64,000 nucleotides of DNA from Cyclina sinensis. Lineage: Eukaryota > Mollusca > Bivalvia > Venerida > Veneridae. The notes under the pieces are model-generated. The model did not search any database. It saw only the letters and a program-made list of their open reading frames with translations, and was not told the origin of the DNA. The stretch is from contig JAAONU010000123.1 in the NCBI GenBank assembly GCA_012932295.1, positions 1,984,001 to 2,048,000 on the forward strand. The letters run 5' to 3'. Shown in pieces: positions 1 through 13,400 of this stretch (its first letter is position 1; each line of letters opens with the position of its first letter). Made by a program: the position numbers and the translations under genes.

Positions 1-349
1 TTTCTATTGAACACTTGTGAAAATAAGCTCACATGGTCAGATAATTTTGTATCACAGATATCGATCTTTCTTGACAAAAAAAAGTACCGTAAAGGTATTG
101 AAGCGTCTGAAAGAAACAATGTCACTTTCTTTTATGTCACAGTTGCTTAACTGTATTTTTACAATCACTTCATATTTTTACAATTTCCAAGTCACATTTT
201 GTCATGATGGAGTAATTAGAAGTTAGTTGGTTTGATCGACAGCAATCCTTTGGCATGAACAATATCTCATTTCATTAGCCATAGCACAAACATGTATAAC
301 AGAAAATAATTTTGCTTGCGGTAGATCATTTATCCAATCCAATGTCATG
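1..349. other. 3' flank of TMEM243
   Basis: AT-rich sequence downstream of the TMEM243 stop codon, expected to hold its 3' UTR. I see no other gene, no clear poly(A) signal on the minus strand and no recognisable repeat. The small open frames here have no family resemblance. Confidence 0.4.
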
Positions 350-3300
350 TCAAACATTATGAATATAAAGATTTCCCACAATGCACAGTAAAATCATTGT
401 GAATGCATTGTAAAATATCATTCTTAAAAACTTTGGTTCAAGGTCCCCTTGTCTGTACCAATATATCTGAAGAAAAAAACAACAACACAAAATGACCTTT
501 GACAAAATCAACATTGAACTTCTAAGTCCCAGGATCACATAGATTTTACTGATAGAACAAGAGCTCCGTGGAGCTACGCCAACACTCGTCTGTTTTACAC
601 AATTTTGACAAAAAATGTAATTTAAAAAAGGGACATAACCCCAAAAATATAGCTTTCAGAATAATGCCCCTTGTGTTACAACTGCCTCATTTCTCCCTGA
701 AAAAGCCTTTCTTTTTAATATTTGCAACATCACTGAAAAAATTACTGCACTTTAATTCTTACATGTTCACTGATTTAAAACAGCCAAGATAGGAATGATT
801 TTTGATACAAATAAAGAGTGTTTCCAAAGGTAAGACTTCTTTCTTGGTAAAATAAAAGATTCTTGAAATTGTGATCCTGGGACTTTAACCATAAAAGAAA
901 TTCTATGACTTCTTTATAAATTTTTGTATGACAAAAAGTTAAACTTTTTCCAGGAATTATTACAAATAACTAAAGCCTGCCATGTTTAAACTACACTGTT
1001 ACAGAATGTATGTTTTCATTTTCTGCAGCCACTCAATTAGTTTTATGAAATCTCTGTGACTCTTGGTACTTTCTTACAAAGCTTGTTAACTTACCAACAA
1101 CAAATGCGAGAAGCCAATAAACATCATGACCACTGCAAAGAATATATTGATACCATTTGGTGGCCAGTGTGGAAATACAAAAGCGCTCACTAACGTAACC
1201 TGAAAAACAAATACCGAAAACAGTTTATAACCTTAGAATACAGAATAAACTTACAGGTTGTTAGTGCTTTTTGTAGATGTTAATCTTTGCCATACCATTT
1301 CATCCAATACAGAAGCTTTTATTATTCTAATTCACATTAACAGGCAAGTTTTAAGTTCTAATTAGGATGCTCTTTATTGACACCACATTTTAAATTAACA
1401 TGACCTAAATTTGCAAATAAAGAAACACTATATCATTTTGAGGCTAAACAGAAAACTCTGAATGATATCAGACAGTACATCCAGTTAGCTGCTATGCTCT
1501 CACATTTCGGTGTTCTGTATCGTTTTTTTAGCCTTAAGTGTATACAAAAAGCACAACAGACTTGTAACTTTAATTTACATTCTACAAAGCTGTATGGTGA
1601 GAAAGAGAACTACCAGTATGAAAACAGTAGTTCCTTCGTTGGCTGTGTTATGTGCAGGAAAGTTGTATAAAAATACAGCCATTAATGTACGGCAAATTTC
1701 TTTAATTTCCAACCATTATAAATAAGTTCAACAGGAAGTTAATGAATCATGAAGTACAGAAGGCCAAGATGTGATGACATTTCCACTTAGGATTAATCAA
1801 GCATTCCGTAAAGTCTATGGTTCAAGTTGCTGTTTTCCCCTATTAAGTACTACCAGTAAAAAAAAATCAAAACAAATGACCTTTCAAAAGATCTTTTGTA
1901 ATAGACCTATTTCATATAACTTTTCATTTACATCTGTTTTAAAGTGCAAACTAGTACATTCATGTTCTTGAGGAAGTTTTGCCTGATTCTGCTTAATTGG
2001 TTTCACAATAATAAATGTAAGAATTAAGAAACCAGTGTATGTATGCTAAAAAAAATGTTCTTATGATGTTGTCAATGATCATCATGGTCAACATTATAAT
2101 TTAATAATAATGAATTGCATTATCAGGCAGTACAAAGGTAACAATGTGACCTTAAACTAGACATACTTACTGCCACAATGATTCCTGTAAAGGATGCTAC
2201 AACCAAGTTACAAACTCTGTCCTGAAATGGAAAACACCATTTGCATTTGGCATCAATTTTGAAGTGATAGTATCTTTGTTTTAATTCATACAAGCAAAAT
2301 TCCAGATTAACTATATGAGTTATGTTGATATAAACAAACATATTTTAAAAGAGTATGCTGATATTCAACCAAGAGTAAAGACATTTCAAGTTGAAAGTTT
2401 CAGTCACTTATGTTGTCTATCTGAATGTTTCTTATGAGTAGATATACAAATGCACTGCCCCTACAAAAAAGAAACTTGGTAACACTTTAAGTTTACTTCA
2501 TGGCAAACCTTAGGTAAAAATTGCAACAACTTGGTGCTCTAACAGACAACTCCTGGGACATTTGTCAATTAGCTTTATCAAGCTGCCACATCCTTGCTGT
2601 GGATCTAGACATGGCCACTACACTCCTCCACCCATTTTTCTCTCAAAAACTGGACCAGGCACTGTAGCCCAATTCATTATGCTTAAAGAGTACAACTTCT
2701 TTTATAGATCGGATATATTTCTGGCTGAAGGTGAACAAACATAAAATATCAGCCAGTATAATCTTTCACCTGCACAAGCAAATTAGTGAGATTAGTCCAG
2801 CTATCATTTATCATTTCCACTTCAGGATACTTCTGAATGGTAATATCCTTCATGTCATATAAGCACATTATAAACATTCAAATGTAAATGGGTGCCTGAA
2901 AGGCTAACACTACAGTTACAGGCACTCTTGCCTTTTGTATCAGAACTTCAAAAGTCAGTACTGACTACACTAGGCAGGCAAAAAAGAAGAAAATGAAAAG
3001 AAAAAAGAAAATGAGGGAGAAAACCTCCAACATGTCAGTCAAACTCCAAACCCCCATAGCAACAGCTAGCACCTTAGTCCAAATAAGTGTACTCAAAACG
3101 TTGAATATCATGCAATTTTTTAATGGTCGATATCTGCCTTCAGAGTACAAACCAGAAAGGATTAGAAATTTGTCAGAAATTTTCCCTTCTTTGTGTATGT
3201 AATGCCCAACAAAATCTGCACAAAAACTTTGAAACATATGAGCAAAAAATATACATGTGCTGAAAGAGTTAAATTTTCTGCTTCAGATAATGTATATTAG

Positions 3301-3972
3301 AAATAAGTTTGTTGAAAAATATGTCTGTAGATAAGAAATTTACACATTAAACATGCTAAAAAATGGCCGCAGAGGTAAACGTTTAACAACTGCATGTGAA
3401 CCCTGTACTGCAAACTGAAATTATGGGCATTAAATCTATCCTAATTTTTAAGTGATAATTTTTAAGGTCATTTACATGCACAAAACTAGTTTATCATGTA
3501 CAGATTTCATAACAGTTTACTGACAGTTAAAACAGAGCACTGTTTTCATTGGTTATTGCATTCTCAGTGCGCACACACCTCCATTAGATAAGGCTGATGT
3601 AAACATGAGACTGATGTAGTTTTAAAAGCGTCTTTTTGCATTTGGGGGTTTTGTGGAACTGATTCAGACAGAATAAAGTATTTCAATCAGTTTCCAATTC
3701 ATGTGCAAGTGTAAAAGGACCATTAATCAGTTGGGAAATAGGGATTTCACAAAATCCATATTCCACCACTATTTTGGTTGTTTCTGGTTGAGACATAAAG
3801 GGAGCATCCCGCCAAAAGTCACAACATTGAGACTACTAGCACCTAACATGACTAACACTAACATACATTATGATACGATATATTCGAGCTTAGTGCCAGA
3901 ACTAACCTGGGGATGTGTTTCACCAAAAAGTGGCCGAGCTGCAGGATCATCATAATCTTTCCTTGTTGCCAT
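350..3972 (-). CDS. TMEM243: Transmembrane protein 243 homologue, 4 coding exons
   Basis: Coding exons (minus strand): 3972-3907, 2221-2171, 1199-1095, 466-350. All introns are GT-AG and phase 0, and the total is 112 codons plus stop (human protein about 118). The protein opens MATRKDYDDPAARPLFGET; the 'RPLFGET' motif is typical of TMEM243. Hydrophobic segments lie at about residues 26-50 (ending near SAFVFP), 56-76 and 90-109. The hallmark IYWYRQGDLEPKF loop at about 75-87 is nearly identical to the vertebrate protein. TMEM243 is a small multi-pass membrane protein of poorly known function. The start is the first ATG of the 5' exon and reads straight into a strong donor (CAG|GTTAGT). It lies 3.5 kb downstream of DMTF1 on the same strand. 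No breaks are visible, so I consider it intact. Confidence 0.93.
524..885. mobile_element. MITE-like element in TMEM243 intron 3
   Basis: A perfect 16-bp inverted repeat (AAGTCCCAGGATCACA at 524-539, its reverse complement at 870-885) bounds about 360 bp of AT-rich DNA. The interior starts with an 'AGAGCTCCGTGGAGCT' palindrome near 560. I did not find a convincing target-site duplication, so the exact ends are uncertain. Confidence 0.5.
1200..3906. other. TMEM243 introns 1 and 2
   Basis: Apart from exon 2 (2171-2221) this is intronic. I see no RNA gene or recognisable transposon. The 90-codon minus frame at 2965-3237 has low-complexity Phe/Leu ends and no splice signals or family resemblance, so I do not call it. 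Confidence 0.5.
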
Positions 3973-5239
3973 CTTGTTTCAATATCAGAAATGCTGATAA
4001 CACTAACAATAAGTGTTGTCTCAGTCAGGAAATGTAAACAAAGGTTAGTCAACTTTCAGTTTTAGTTCCATCTAGCTTCATTTAAACTTCTCAATGCCAA
4101 AACCACAGCCGCTCATATTACATTTAGATGCTATATTGCGACAAACAAGCATTCAATCTTTATTAATATTTACTGAATGTCAACTCTAATTCAAGAAACA
4201 GGAAAATATGTCACTAGTTCTATTAAAAACACCTGACTTTTACAATCTGACAGCCTCGGCTGAAATGCGGAAGTAAATGTTAGACTAATTACGAATTTGA
4301 AAGTGAACAATGTTGTTGTCGTCCCGATCTTGAAATTCCAACAGAATGGAAGTATCGAACTTATCTTGATATTTATGTTTAAGTAATTAGTGAGGCTGAA
4401 AATTTTGAAATATTTCTGAAGCCATATTCAGCCTCTACCTTGTGTGCCATTATCACTAAGCATAAATCGTTTACTTAATTTTTAAAGTTAAGTAGACATT
4501 TTTTTGGTTTGTATAGTAAGTAAAGAATGCATAGTCCCATTCTTGAATCTTTATTGTATGCTCAGTGTCGATAGCAACTGTGCATCTTACTCACAACAAG
4601 ATATTCTGGATGCTGAAAAAAAGTAAGAGTGTATGAACAACTCATGTATATTTGTGATGATGACATGCTTAGAGAGTCCTACAGACATTCATACTCAGAG
4701 AGCGATATAAATCATAATGAGAATTTGCATTATATCTTTGTTTGATATTCTTCAAATTCTTTTTGAAACTTACTTAAAATTGTTGACCCTTGTTTATTTA
4801 CTCACACACACCTACCCAACATATCAACAAGTAAGACTATTACTAAGCAATAAAAGTCTCCTACTGGAAAAGGCATTGTCACACCAAATAGAACCAAAAT
4901 TTAAATATTGACAATAAGTTAGCTGAAATCAATTGTTTGTTTTAATGATAGATGAAGGTATGTTTTATACAACAGAATCAAAAGATCACATGCCAGTATT
5001 AAGTGGGTGTAATGTTATAAATAAAATATCCACATGTAATACAAATGAATACCTCAATTTTTCAAGACAAAGAACAGACATAAATGCACCTTGCTGTATG
5101 ATCTGTAAGACTTGACTAAAGTTGTATAGGTTCTACGTAAGTTCAAAAGTAATTGGAAGAAAAAGATTCAAGAGAATAAACAATTTGCTATATTTTCTAA
5201 GTAAAAACATATTATGTAAACTAAAAATAACAGCAATAA

Positions 5240-5675
5240 AGTTTGTATAAAGTCTCAATCAGATGCATCAATAGGTCCCAGAAATATTCAAGGAAATGTA
5301 GATTTTTGGAAAATTCTTAATGTGAAAAATGGGAATAACTTTGTGAAATCAAAGGTCAGAGTTATGAGACATGACATATGAACTGGTCTTTTGAGTATCA
5401 AAACATGGAGCAAGTTTAAAATAGATATCTATAGGGCTTCAAAAGTATTTCACAATTTTTGCAATATTTCAAGTCTATTTGTTGCCATAGCAACCAAATT
5501 TCAAAACGTATGAACAAAATAGAATAGCCCGCATAATCTCCATATTGCCATCTATCCATGTTTCATGAAAATATTCCAAGTACTTTTTGAATTATTGCAG
5601 GATCCAGTTTTTGCAGACAGACGAACTGACAGCAAACTTTTAGTCCCCTCCGTTGAACCAGTAGCGGACTAAAAA
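5240..5675. repeat. Dispersed repeat ending in a hairpin
   Basis: Sequence with the style of bivalve dispersed repeats ('CATAACTTTGTG', 'ACAGACGAACTGACAG'). It ends in an imperfect hairpin at 5638-5674, with TTTTAGTCC pairing with GGACTAAAA. The left end is not defined. A 3'-terminal hairpin is seen in Helitrons, but no other Helitron mark was confirmed. Confidence 0.35.
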
Positions 5676-6734
5676 AAGGCTTACATTTGCTGCTGGGTTC
5701 TTTAACTTGATGTTTCTTTTTTCCATTAAATCTTCTTAAAGTTCCAAGGAATTCCTCACAACAGACACTGTTGTCATGATTTCATGACATTTTGATCTCA
5801 TCTGTTATTGAAAATACCAAAATACTGTAACTTGGACAAGTACTAAAGGTTTCAACTGATTTATTGCTGAAGAGAGGTGGATTTACCAATGGGAGGGGGC
5901 AAGTGGATTACGAGCCCCCCACCATATTGGCCAGCTTCTGGGGTAGTTTTTTTTTCTTTTTTACGTATTTTGACCACTGAACCTGTTTTTGAAGGAATCT
6001 CGATCTCATGATTACAAGTCTATCATTCTCGACTTACCTAGTAACTCCAGTTGAAAGCCTTAGTTCATAATAGTCGCCCTTATCAAAATCCCTTTGCATA
6101 CATGCTGACCAGGATGAAAGCGAGTCTCTAGTGATCTCATTCTGTCGACGCAAGCACTGGATTGAACCACAGAAGCATTCAACAAGCATGATTAATAATA
6201 ATGTAAATTCAATGAACTGGTTCCTAGAAATAATGCAAAAGTGCTTGAAACTTCCTACTAGTAACTCGTAACAAAATTATATGTGCATAATCTACATAGA
6301 TCGATTTCTTGCGCAGAACAGCTGTATTGACATATACTTACAAATTACTGGTCAAATTAACCAAGTTACGGACTTTTAATACAAGTTTACATAGACAAAT
6401 TGTCGGCTATTTTAGTTCAGTGTTATTTCAGGATCACTTTGCTAAAGTCTTAACTGTATACAGATTGCCTTATGGGTAATTTATACCAGGAACTTGTTAA
6501 GTTTCTAACACAGGTAAGAAAATGTCACCAATCTTAAATTATACAGGTGTCTTTTACCATGCAAACAGTTACCTATTATTCACCCCAACTTCTTTTCATT
6601 TTATTTTTATAGAACAAAATTAAGTTCTTTTATCCCACTTAGCATGCTTGTTATTTCAATCATGGTACCACTATAGTGCCTCACAGAGATTTTGATACAA
6701 AGAAAAGATGACAACAGATCTATCACAGAATTTT

Positions 6735-6740
6735 TTTATT
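6735..6740 (-). terminator. Candidate DMTF1 poly(A) signal
   Basis: AATAAA on the minus strand, about 725 bp beyond the DMTF1 stop codon. It is the first clear hexamer I noticed in the 3' flank. Chosen by position only. Confidence 0.35.
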
Positions 6741-7463
6741 AACCTTGATCATTTGAACACAAGTTACACAAAGAAACAATACAATAACAATGGCAGATAG
6801 ACAAAAAAATCTATATAAATATACATAATATCAGTAACAAGGACCTGTGCAAGTTAATGCCTTAATTAAACTATAAACATTTCATCTTCTTTACAAAACC
6901 TGTTAACAATAATGTTTGAAGAAAATAAGGGCGATTTTAGGTATTTATACATGATCAATACATACAAAACATCATGATGTCAATTTCAACAACAAAGACA
7001 AGGTATATTAAGTGGATGTATGTAAACTGTATCACATTTCTGAAAAATAAAACAAAATATGATAAAAAATTCTCAATAGTAACAAAGTCCAAGATGTAAC
7101 ATGCTCCAAAACATCTTCACAGCCACTCAGATTTTTATGACATTTTTTAAATAAAAGATTTTTTGACAAATAAAAATGACCCCAAGTGATAACATAAGGC
7201 CATTTTAAGATGCCATGTTTACTGCAGCAAGTTTTTGTACTTTCGTGAATCAGAAAATACCTAAAACAGGTAGCTACTTAACTTTTTAACACTAGAGAGC
7301 CAATGTACAATTTGTGACTACAGTGAAGTGAATTGAACATACGCCCTGTTTAATATACAATTTCATTTCTGTACAGTTTTAAGAATTACAAGATTAATGC
7401 TCTAAAAATCCTGAAAAAATGTTCAATATGAATGATTGAAAGTGGCATGTCCCTTTACTAGTT

Positions 7464-10400
7464 CTAAGAGGTTATCTGGGAGAGATCTGTCTCCACATCA
7501 GATGCTGAACCCATCAAACTAATGCTGTCAGAATTCAACATAGGATCTGAAATGTACAATGATTACTTTTAGTGTGTGGTCAAGAATATGTTAAAATGAT
7601 TCACTATTCAAAACATACAGCAACAATTACATCACATCCTCATCATTATATAGAAATAGACGAAGAAGTAGTTGTTTTTAATTGCTTTTCTTTTCTTCTG
7701 CTTTATCATGTAATAAATAGGGATGGCAACGAGTAACCGGTTAACCGAGTACTCGATCGAACGTCCAAATATCGGTTAATCTAATTGATATTCGATTACT
7801 CGGAAAAAATATATATATTTTTTTTTATTTTTTGGCGATTTAGAAAGATTGGAGTATCAAATTAGTTCAGAAATTCGAAGAAGTACATGTATCTTCATAA
7901 ATGCAATCAAAACATTCTTGCAGAGGTGCGAAAATGATATCGTAAATTTAACCAGGCGATCAACAGTTTGACACGCGCATTGGATTGAGCACCTGTGTCG
8001 CTTACATCTTTCGGCCTCTTATGATATTTAATTACCTTTAATTGTGTAACAGTTTGTAGCCGAAACTTTTTTTAAGGTAACTGTTTTGAAAAGCAAAGGG
8101 CCAGATTGCTATTATGAATGTTGGATTAAATGTAGTAATCAGACCCGATTAAACGTTTGTTTTTCTTAACTCAATAAAGGAGAGTAACTACCTTTTCTTC
8201 TTTACGCATTTAAATCCAGAAATATCATTAACTTTTTATATCTTGATAAAGTTTTTGCTTAGAATAAGATATTAAAATTTCCATAGAGTCAAAATGCCGC
8301 CGGTGTTGATATTGTGTGATAAAACTTTGTAGATCATTGGAAATCATCCGAGTAACCGAGTACTCGATCGGAAAAAATGACCGAGTACTCGAGTATTGAT
8401 TTTGGTATTCGTTGCCATCCCTAGTAATAAACAATGGTTTAGAGTTTGGTTCTATCGGGTTAACATAAAATTACAAACATCTGACTCAAGTTCAACTCAG
8501 GTAAAATAACAGGAGGATGTAATTAATTAACGTTAACACATTTATAAAAGTTGAGCAGTAAGCCATTTCACAGAGCCTAATGCATCAAACACAAGTTGTT
8601 TATGTTTCAGTAACTGACAGATGTCGATCAAATGATCTGCCTCATTTTCTACCCTAGAAAAAAATAATCTACAAATTTGACGTCACAAATGTGTAAAAGA
8701 TCATTCATGTCATCCACCTCTTTAATCAGTTCACTTTAATTTTTATAAGGGGGTTTAGTATTCACATCTGCTAAGCCTGAGAGACTATTCCAAAAAGCAT
8801 ACCACCAAGGGCTCTTACCAGAGAAAGATGTCATGAGCTGCCCACTGCTACTGTTGGACTGGGGATAGCCTTCTTGTTTAATATCTATAACTACATCTCC
8901 AGGACTTGATATAACTGCTTCTTCTAATCCCTGAAATAATCAGGAAATTCTTATATATATCAAATGGCTTCTCAATCTGTACTTGAACCTGCCAGAAGAT
9001 TGTATCATGTAAAATAGCACAAGTTGTTATCAATCATTGACTCCAACTGGAAGTCAGAAGCATTAAATATATATAAATGCCAGCTGCACTGAACATCTTA
9101 AACTAACACTTAAGATGTCTTCACTACAATAATAGAAATATATTTTAAAGTATCAGTCATGTAAGGTTCTTTGAAGCAGTTACTGAAATGTGACACAATC
9201 CTGGTACAGTACAATTTACTTAAATGGTGACTCTACAGAGCAAACATATTTCCACAGGAAACAAAACTGCATATAAAGAACTCTGATGACTTGAATGAAC
9301 ATCAGAACTCCAGCTAGTAAAACAAGAGGGCCATGATGGCCCTAGATCACTCACCTGAATACTTTGCCTTTGGATCTGCTGTTGAGCAAACATCAGAAGC
9401 TTTTTAAAGATTCTCCCTTTATAAATCTATATGAATTCAAGTGACCCCCAAGGGTAGAGCCAATTTTCAATCAAGGGGCATAATCTGAACAAACTTGGTA
9501 GAGGACCTCTAGCTGATGCTTCATTAAAAATATCTAAGTTCTAGGCCTTGTGGTTTCAGACAAAAAGTTTTTTTTTAAAGTTTTGCCTATATAAGCCTAA
9601 GTAAAATCAATTGACCCCTGGGGCAGGGCCAAATTTGACTCCAGGGTTATAATTTGAACAAACTTGGTAGAGGTCAATTAGACAATGCTACATACCAAAG
9701 TTTAAGGCTCAGGGCCTTGTGGTTTCAGACAAGAAGATTTTAAAAGTTTTCCCTATATAAGCCTATGTAAAATCAATTGACCCCAAGGGCGGTACCAAGA
9801 AGCTGAAAGCAATGACATCTCTGTATAAGTATACAAAATTTGATCTGAATCAGAGTCAGTATGTCTGTGTATACCATTTAGGTAGTTTTCATACTTTCAA
9901 GTGTCCTTTTTCCCAGCAGCACCCTGCCCAATTTAACTCCTAACCAATTCATACACTATATCGACTTTAAGTTGACAACTTACATGTGAAGGAAATGCAG
10001 AATCCACCGTGAGAGAATCTTGCTGTGTTATAACACTCTCTTCTGTTAAGCTCTCCAAATCTGCAACATACAGAAATATATGGTTTGATTTTGTTTTTTT
10101 AAACAATGTAAACTTTGGTCAACAATGTTTCAGCTATACATACAACATATAATCAGTGATAATCACTATAACATATTAAAAGAAAACAGGAGAAATGAAT
10201 GCATAAAGGGCAGTAACTCTGTTGAATATCAATGACTGGAAAATGACAAAGATACAAACAACTAGGCTTGGCACTGAACATTAGTCTGGTTGAAATCCAA
10301 CTGGTGATTTCAGAGTGATCCAGACAAACTGTGTGACATTGTCCAGACAAACTAGAAATGGGTTTTTGATTGAACAAAAACATATGTCTCCCCCCAGCCA

Positions 10401-13400
10401 GTTGCTGCAGGCAGTACTGAGTCAGACGATTGTAAAATTTGAAAATTAACCTCCAAGTGTGACCTTGACCTTGAGACACCACACCCGCAAAGTGGTTTCT
10501 GCATGTCGCCTTGATGAGGTGAACATCTGACCCAAGTTTCATAAAAATCCTTCAAGGGCTTTTGAAGATACAGAGTGGACAAGATTTTGTGGCAATTGAC
10601 ATTTAACCTCCAAGTGTGACCTTGACCTTGAGACACCACACCCGCAAGGTGGGTTCTGCACGTCGCCTTGATGAGGTGAACATCTGACCCAAGTTTCATA
10701 GAAATCCTTCAAGGGCTTTGGAAGATACAGAGCGGACACGATTTTGTGGCATTTGACATTAAACCTCCAAGTGTGACCTTGACCTTGAGACACCACACCC
10801 ACAAAGTGGGTTCTGCACGCCGCCTTGATGAGGTGAACATCTGACCCAAGTTTCATAAAAATCTTTCAAGGGCTTTGGAAGATACAGAGCGGACACGATT
10901 TTGTGACGGACAGACGGACGGACGGATGGACGGACAGACGGACGGACGGACGGACAACCAGGGGAAAAACAATATGTCTCCCCCATTTTTGGGGGGAGAC
11001 ATAATTAGGGACAGAAAGATTAAACGATGGACAGACTAGTCAAAGTCAATGTCTCCCTCAACTTGGAGGGATATTTGAAATCTGTAAAATGTATCTACCT
11101 TGCTGTGTATGATCAATGGGTCCGGGAAGTTGTATAGTAGTGCCAAGGTCAGTGGTTTCCAGGGAGTTCTCACTGAGATCTGATGCTGATGGTACACGTA
11201 TAACAACATGAGGCTGTCCTGGTAACTCAAGGTCACAACTAGACATCTAAAATTAGACATTACAATTGCTTAATAAACAAAAACAGTGAATTAACATAAA
11301 ATTCAACAAAATACATATGTTATGACTGCTCTTAAAGTTACTGAAGGCATTCACCAAGACGTAAACAAGAACCAATTGTTTTGCCCCAAGAGATCAGCAG
11401 GAGAATATTCTTCCAAAGCTGTTAAAATGAATGTAAATGAATACTGTTTATTTCAATACCACAGTTAACCTTTACAAAACAAAACTGATTGAATCAAGGT
11501 ACAATGAAATAACAGTGTACTATAAAAACATTCTGTGGACCATTCCTTACTTTTTGTTATAAAGAGAAAATCTGTCAAAATGAAGCCTCCGACTTTAAAG
11601 AAAAATTAACAGGTCCTTAGTCCATTCAAAGTAGGGATGGCAAAATTTGTTCATTTTAGCATTCGAATGTTCAGATCATTTTGCATTTGAACGTTCGAAT
11701 CACTCGTACTCAATAGTTACACAGTGTTTTCACGAACTTCTCGGCCAAACTCCATGCAGCGTTTACATTCCATTCAGTACAAAGGCATGTCACGTGATGA
11801 TAGTCGAACGTAAATAAACAAAATGTTAAACTTTTTTCAATTTCATTACATCAAGGCATGTTAAATCGATGCAATTCCAATAATAACTGAAGAAAAAAGA
11901 ATAAAAAATAATTTCTGAAATCCAGCTAAGTTTAACAGCAAAGGGGAGATCACTGCCAGGAGATTGCTTCTCGACGTGGTTAACTCGATAAGATCCGAGT
12001 GTTTCCAATTCATTGACACAATGTGTATTTCTCGATATCCGGTATCCTTAATGGGTAAATCACCTTTCGATTTAAATTTATACTTAGAAAGTCGAAAAGA
12101 AAAAGAAATTGAGACGAAGCCCAAGTTATGGTTGACATTTTGACTGATTATAAGCGTTACGGATGTGAACTGTTAGAGAATTTGCGAGAGAATAAAATAA
12201 CCCCGAAAATTGCGCCACAATAAAGTAAAATCGGGGTTAGTGCCAGTAACTGACTGACACGTCTGTGTATTTAATTTCTTCCTTCTGTTTCCTAGTTTGA
12301 CCACAGACTCAACACTCTGACACGGACATACCAGTACCTTTTGACTTAGCTATTGTAGGTGACACTTGCTTAAAGCACCAACATTAGATGACGGAAGTTT
12401 ACGGTCGTCTGACCAGACGTGTTAAAAGAGGTGTTAAAGCAACAATAGGTGTGAATTTACCTGATTATAACGCCTTTCTTACTTCTTCAACACTTCATGA
12501 TTTCATTTTCCCATGAAAACAAAAATGATAGATTTTTTTTTCTAAACATTCGAATGCCAAAAATACATTCGAACGTTCCGCATCGGATCCGAACTTTCGA
12601 ACGTTCGAATGTTCACTTACATCCCTAATTCAAAGGATCATGTTTAGACTGTTATTAATGAAACACTCACTTGAGAGACAGGAAGAGTCTGAACTATAAT
12701 GTGTTCAGACTGTGAGTTCTGTAATGACTGACTAGCACCTGACTGTGTGATGATATAAGAGGCAGAATGATTGGGTAACTCCTGTAGAACTTCGTACGCT
12801 TGAACAGTAGGGTCATCTATATCATCTAAACTACTTGCATCTACAGTTGACAAACCTAGAAATTTACACATCAGCATTAAATATACCATCAGACCAGACA
12901 AGTGTGACAAAATATCATAGAATACATTCTTTGACCAAAATATACTAAACATAATATATTATATGATGTTTAGTACGTTAATCTCACTGTTCTAAATTCT
13001 GAGTTTAGACTGTGTGTTCAAGCACCAACTCTGGATTGATCTTAAGGAAAGGCATGGTCGTGTATCAGAACAGTAATCTTGTAAGATTACAGACTGAAAA
13101 CAGAACTGATTGAAGTGAGAAACAAGATCAGGATAGCAAGCATAGATCATACCATATTTGCAAATGCCTGTGTTTTCATATGTTACTGCTACAATGTCCT
13201 GCAAGTTTAAATTTATTCAAAACTCGCAAAAAAAGATGCTCTATAAATAGATTTTAAAGGAAATCTTAACACTAGCAAGGAAGTAAGAAGACAAAAGTAT
13301 ACCATTGAGAGATATGGGCACATATTGTAATGTCTGGCCCATGGATGAGACTATCTTTCTTGTTCTGGCAGTGCTGTTAGTCGTGTTACGTATACGGACA

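Larger units (their letters stand above)
3973..7463. other. TMEM243-DMTF1 intergenic region
   Basis: It holds the TMEM243 promoter/5' UTR (right after 3972, minus strand) and the DMTF1 3' UTR (left of 7464). It also contains a dispersed repeat at about 5240-5675. Everything else is AT-rich with no coding signal that I can support. Confidence 0.5.

Noticed and set aside
2965..3237. 90-codon minus frame in TMEM243 intron 1 with a hydrophobic middle
   Set aside because: Low-complexity Phe-rich C-terminus. The four TMEM243 exons already make a complete protein with matching phases, and no family match is apparent.
10153..10986. Repetitive minus-strand frames (MKLGSDVHLIKA-type)
   Set aside because: They come from the ~157-bp units of a dispersed repeat, are overlapping in different frames and show no coding constraint.
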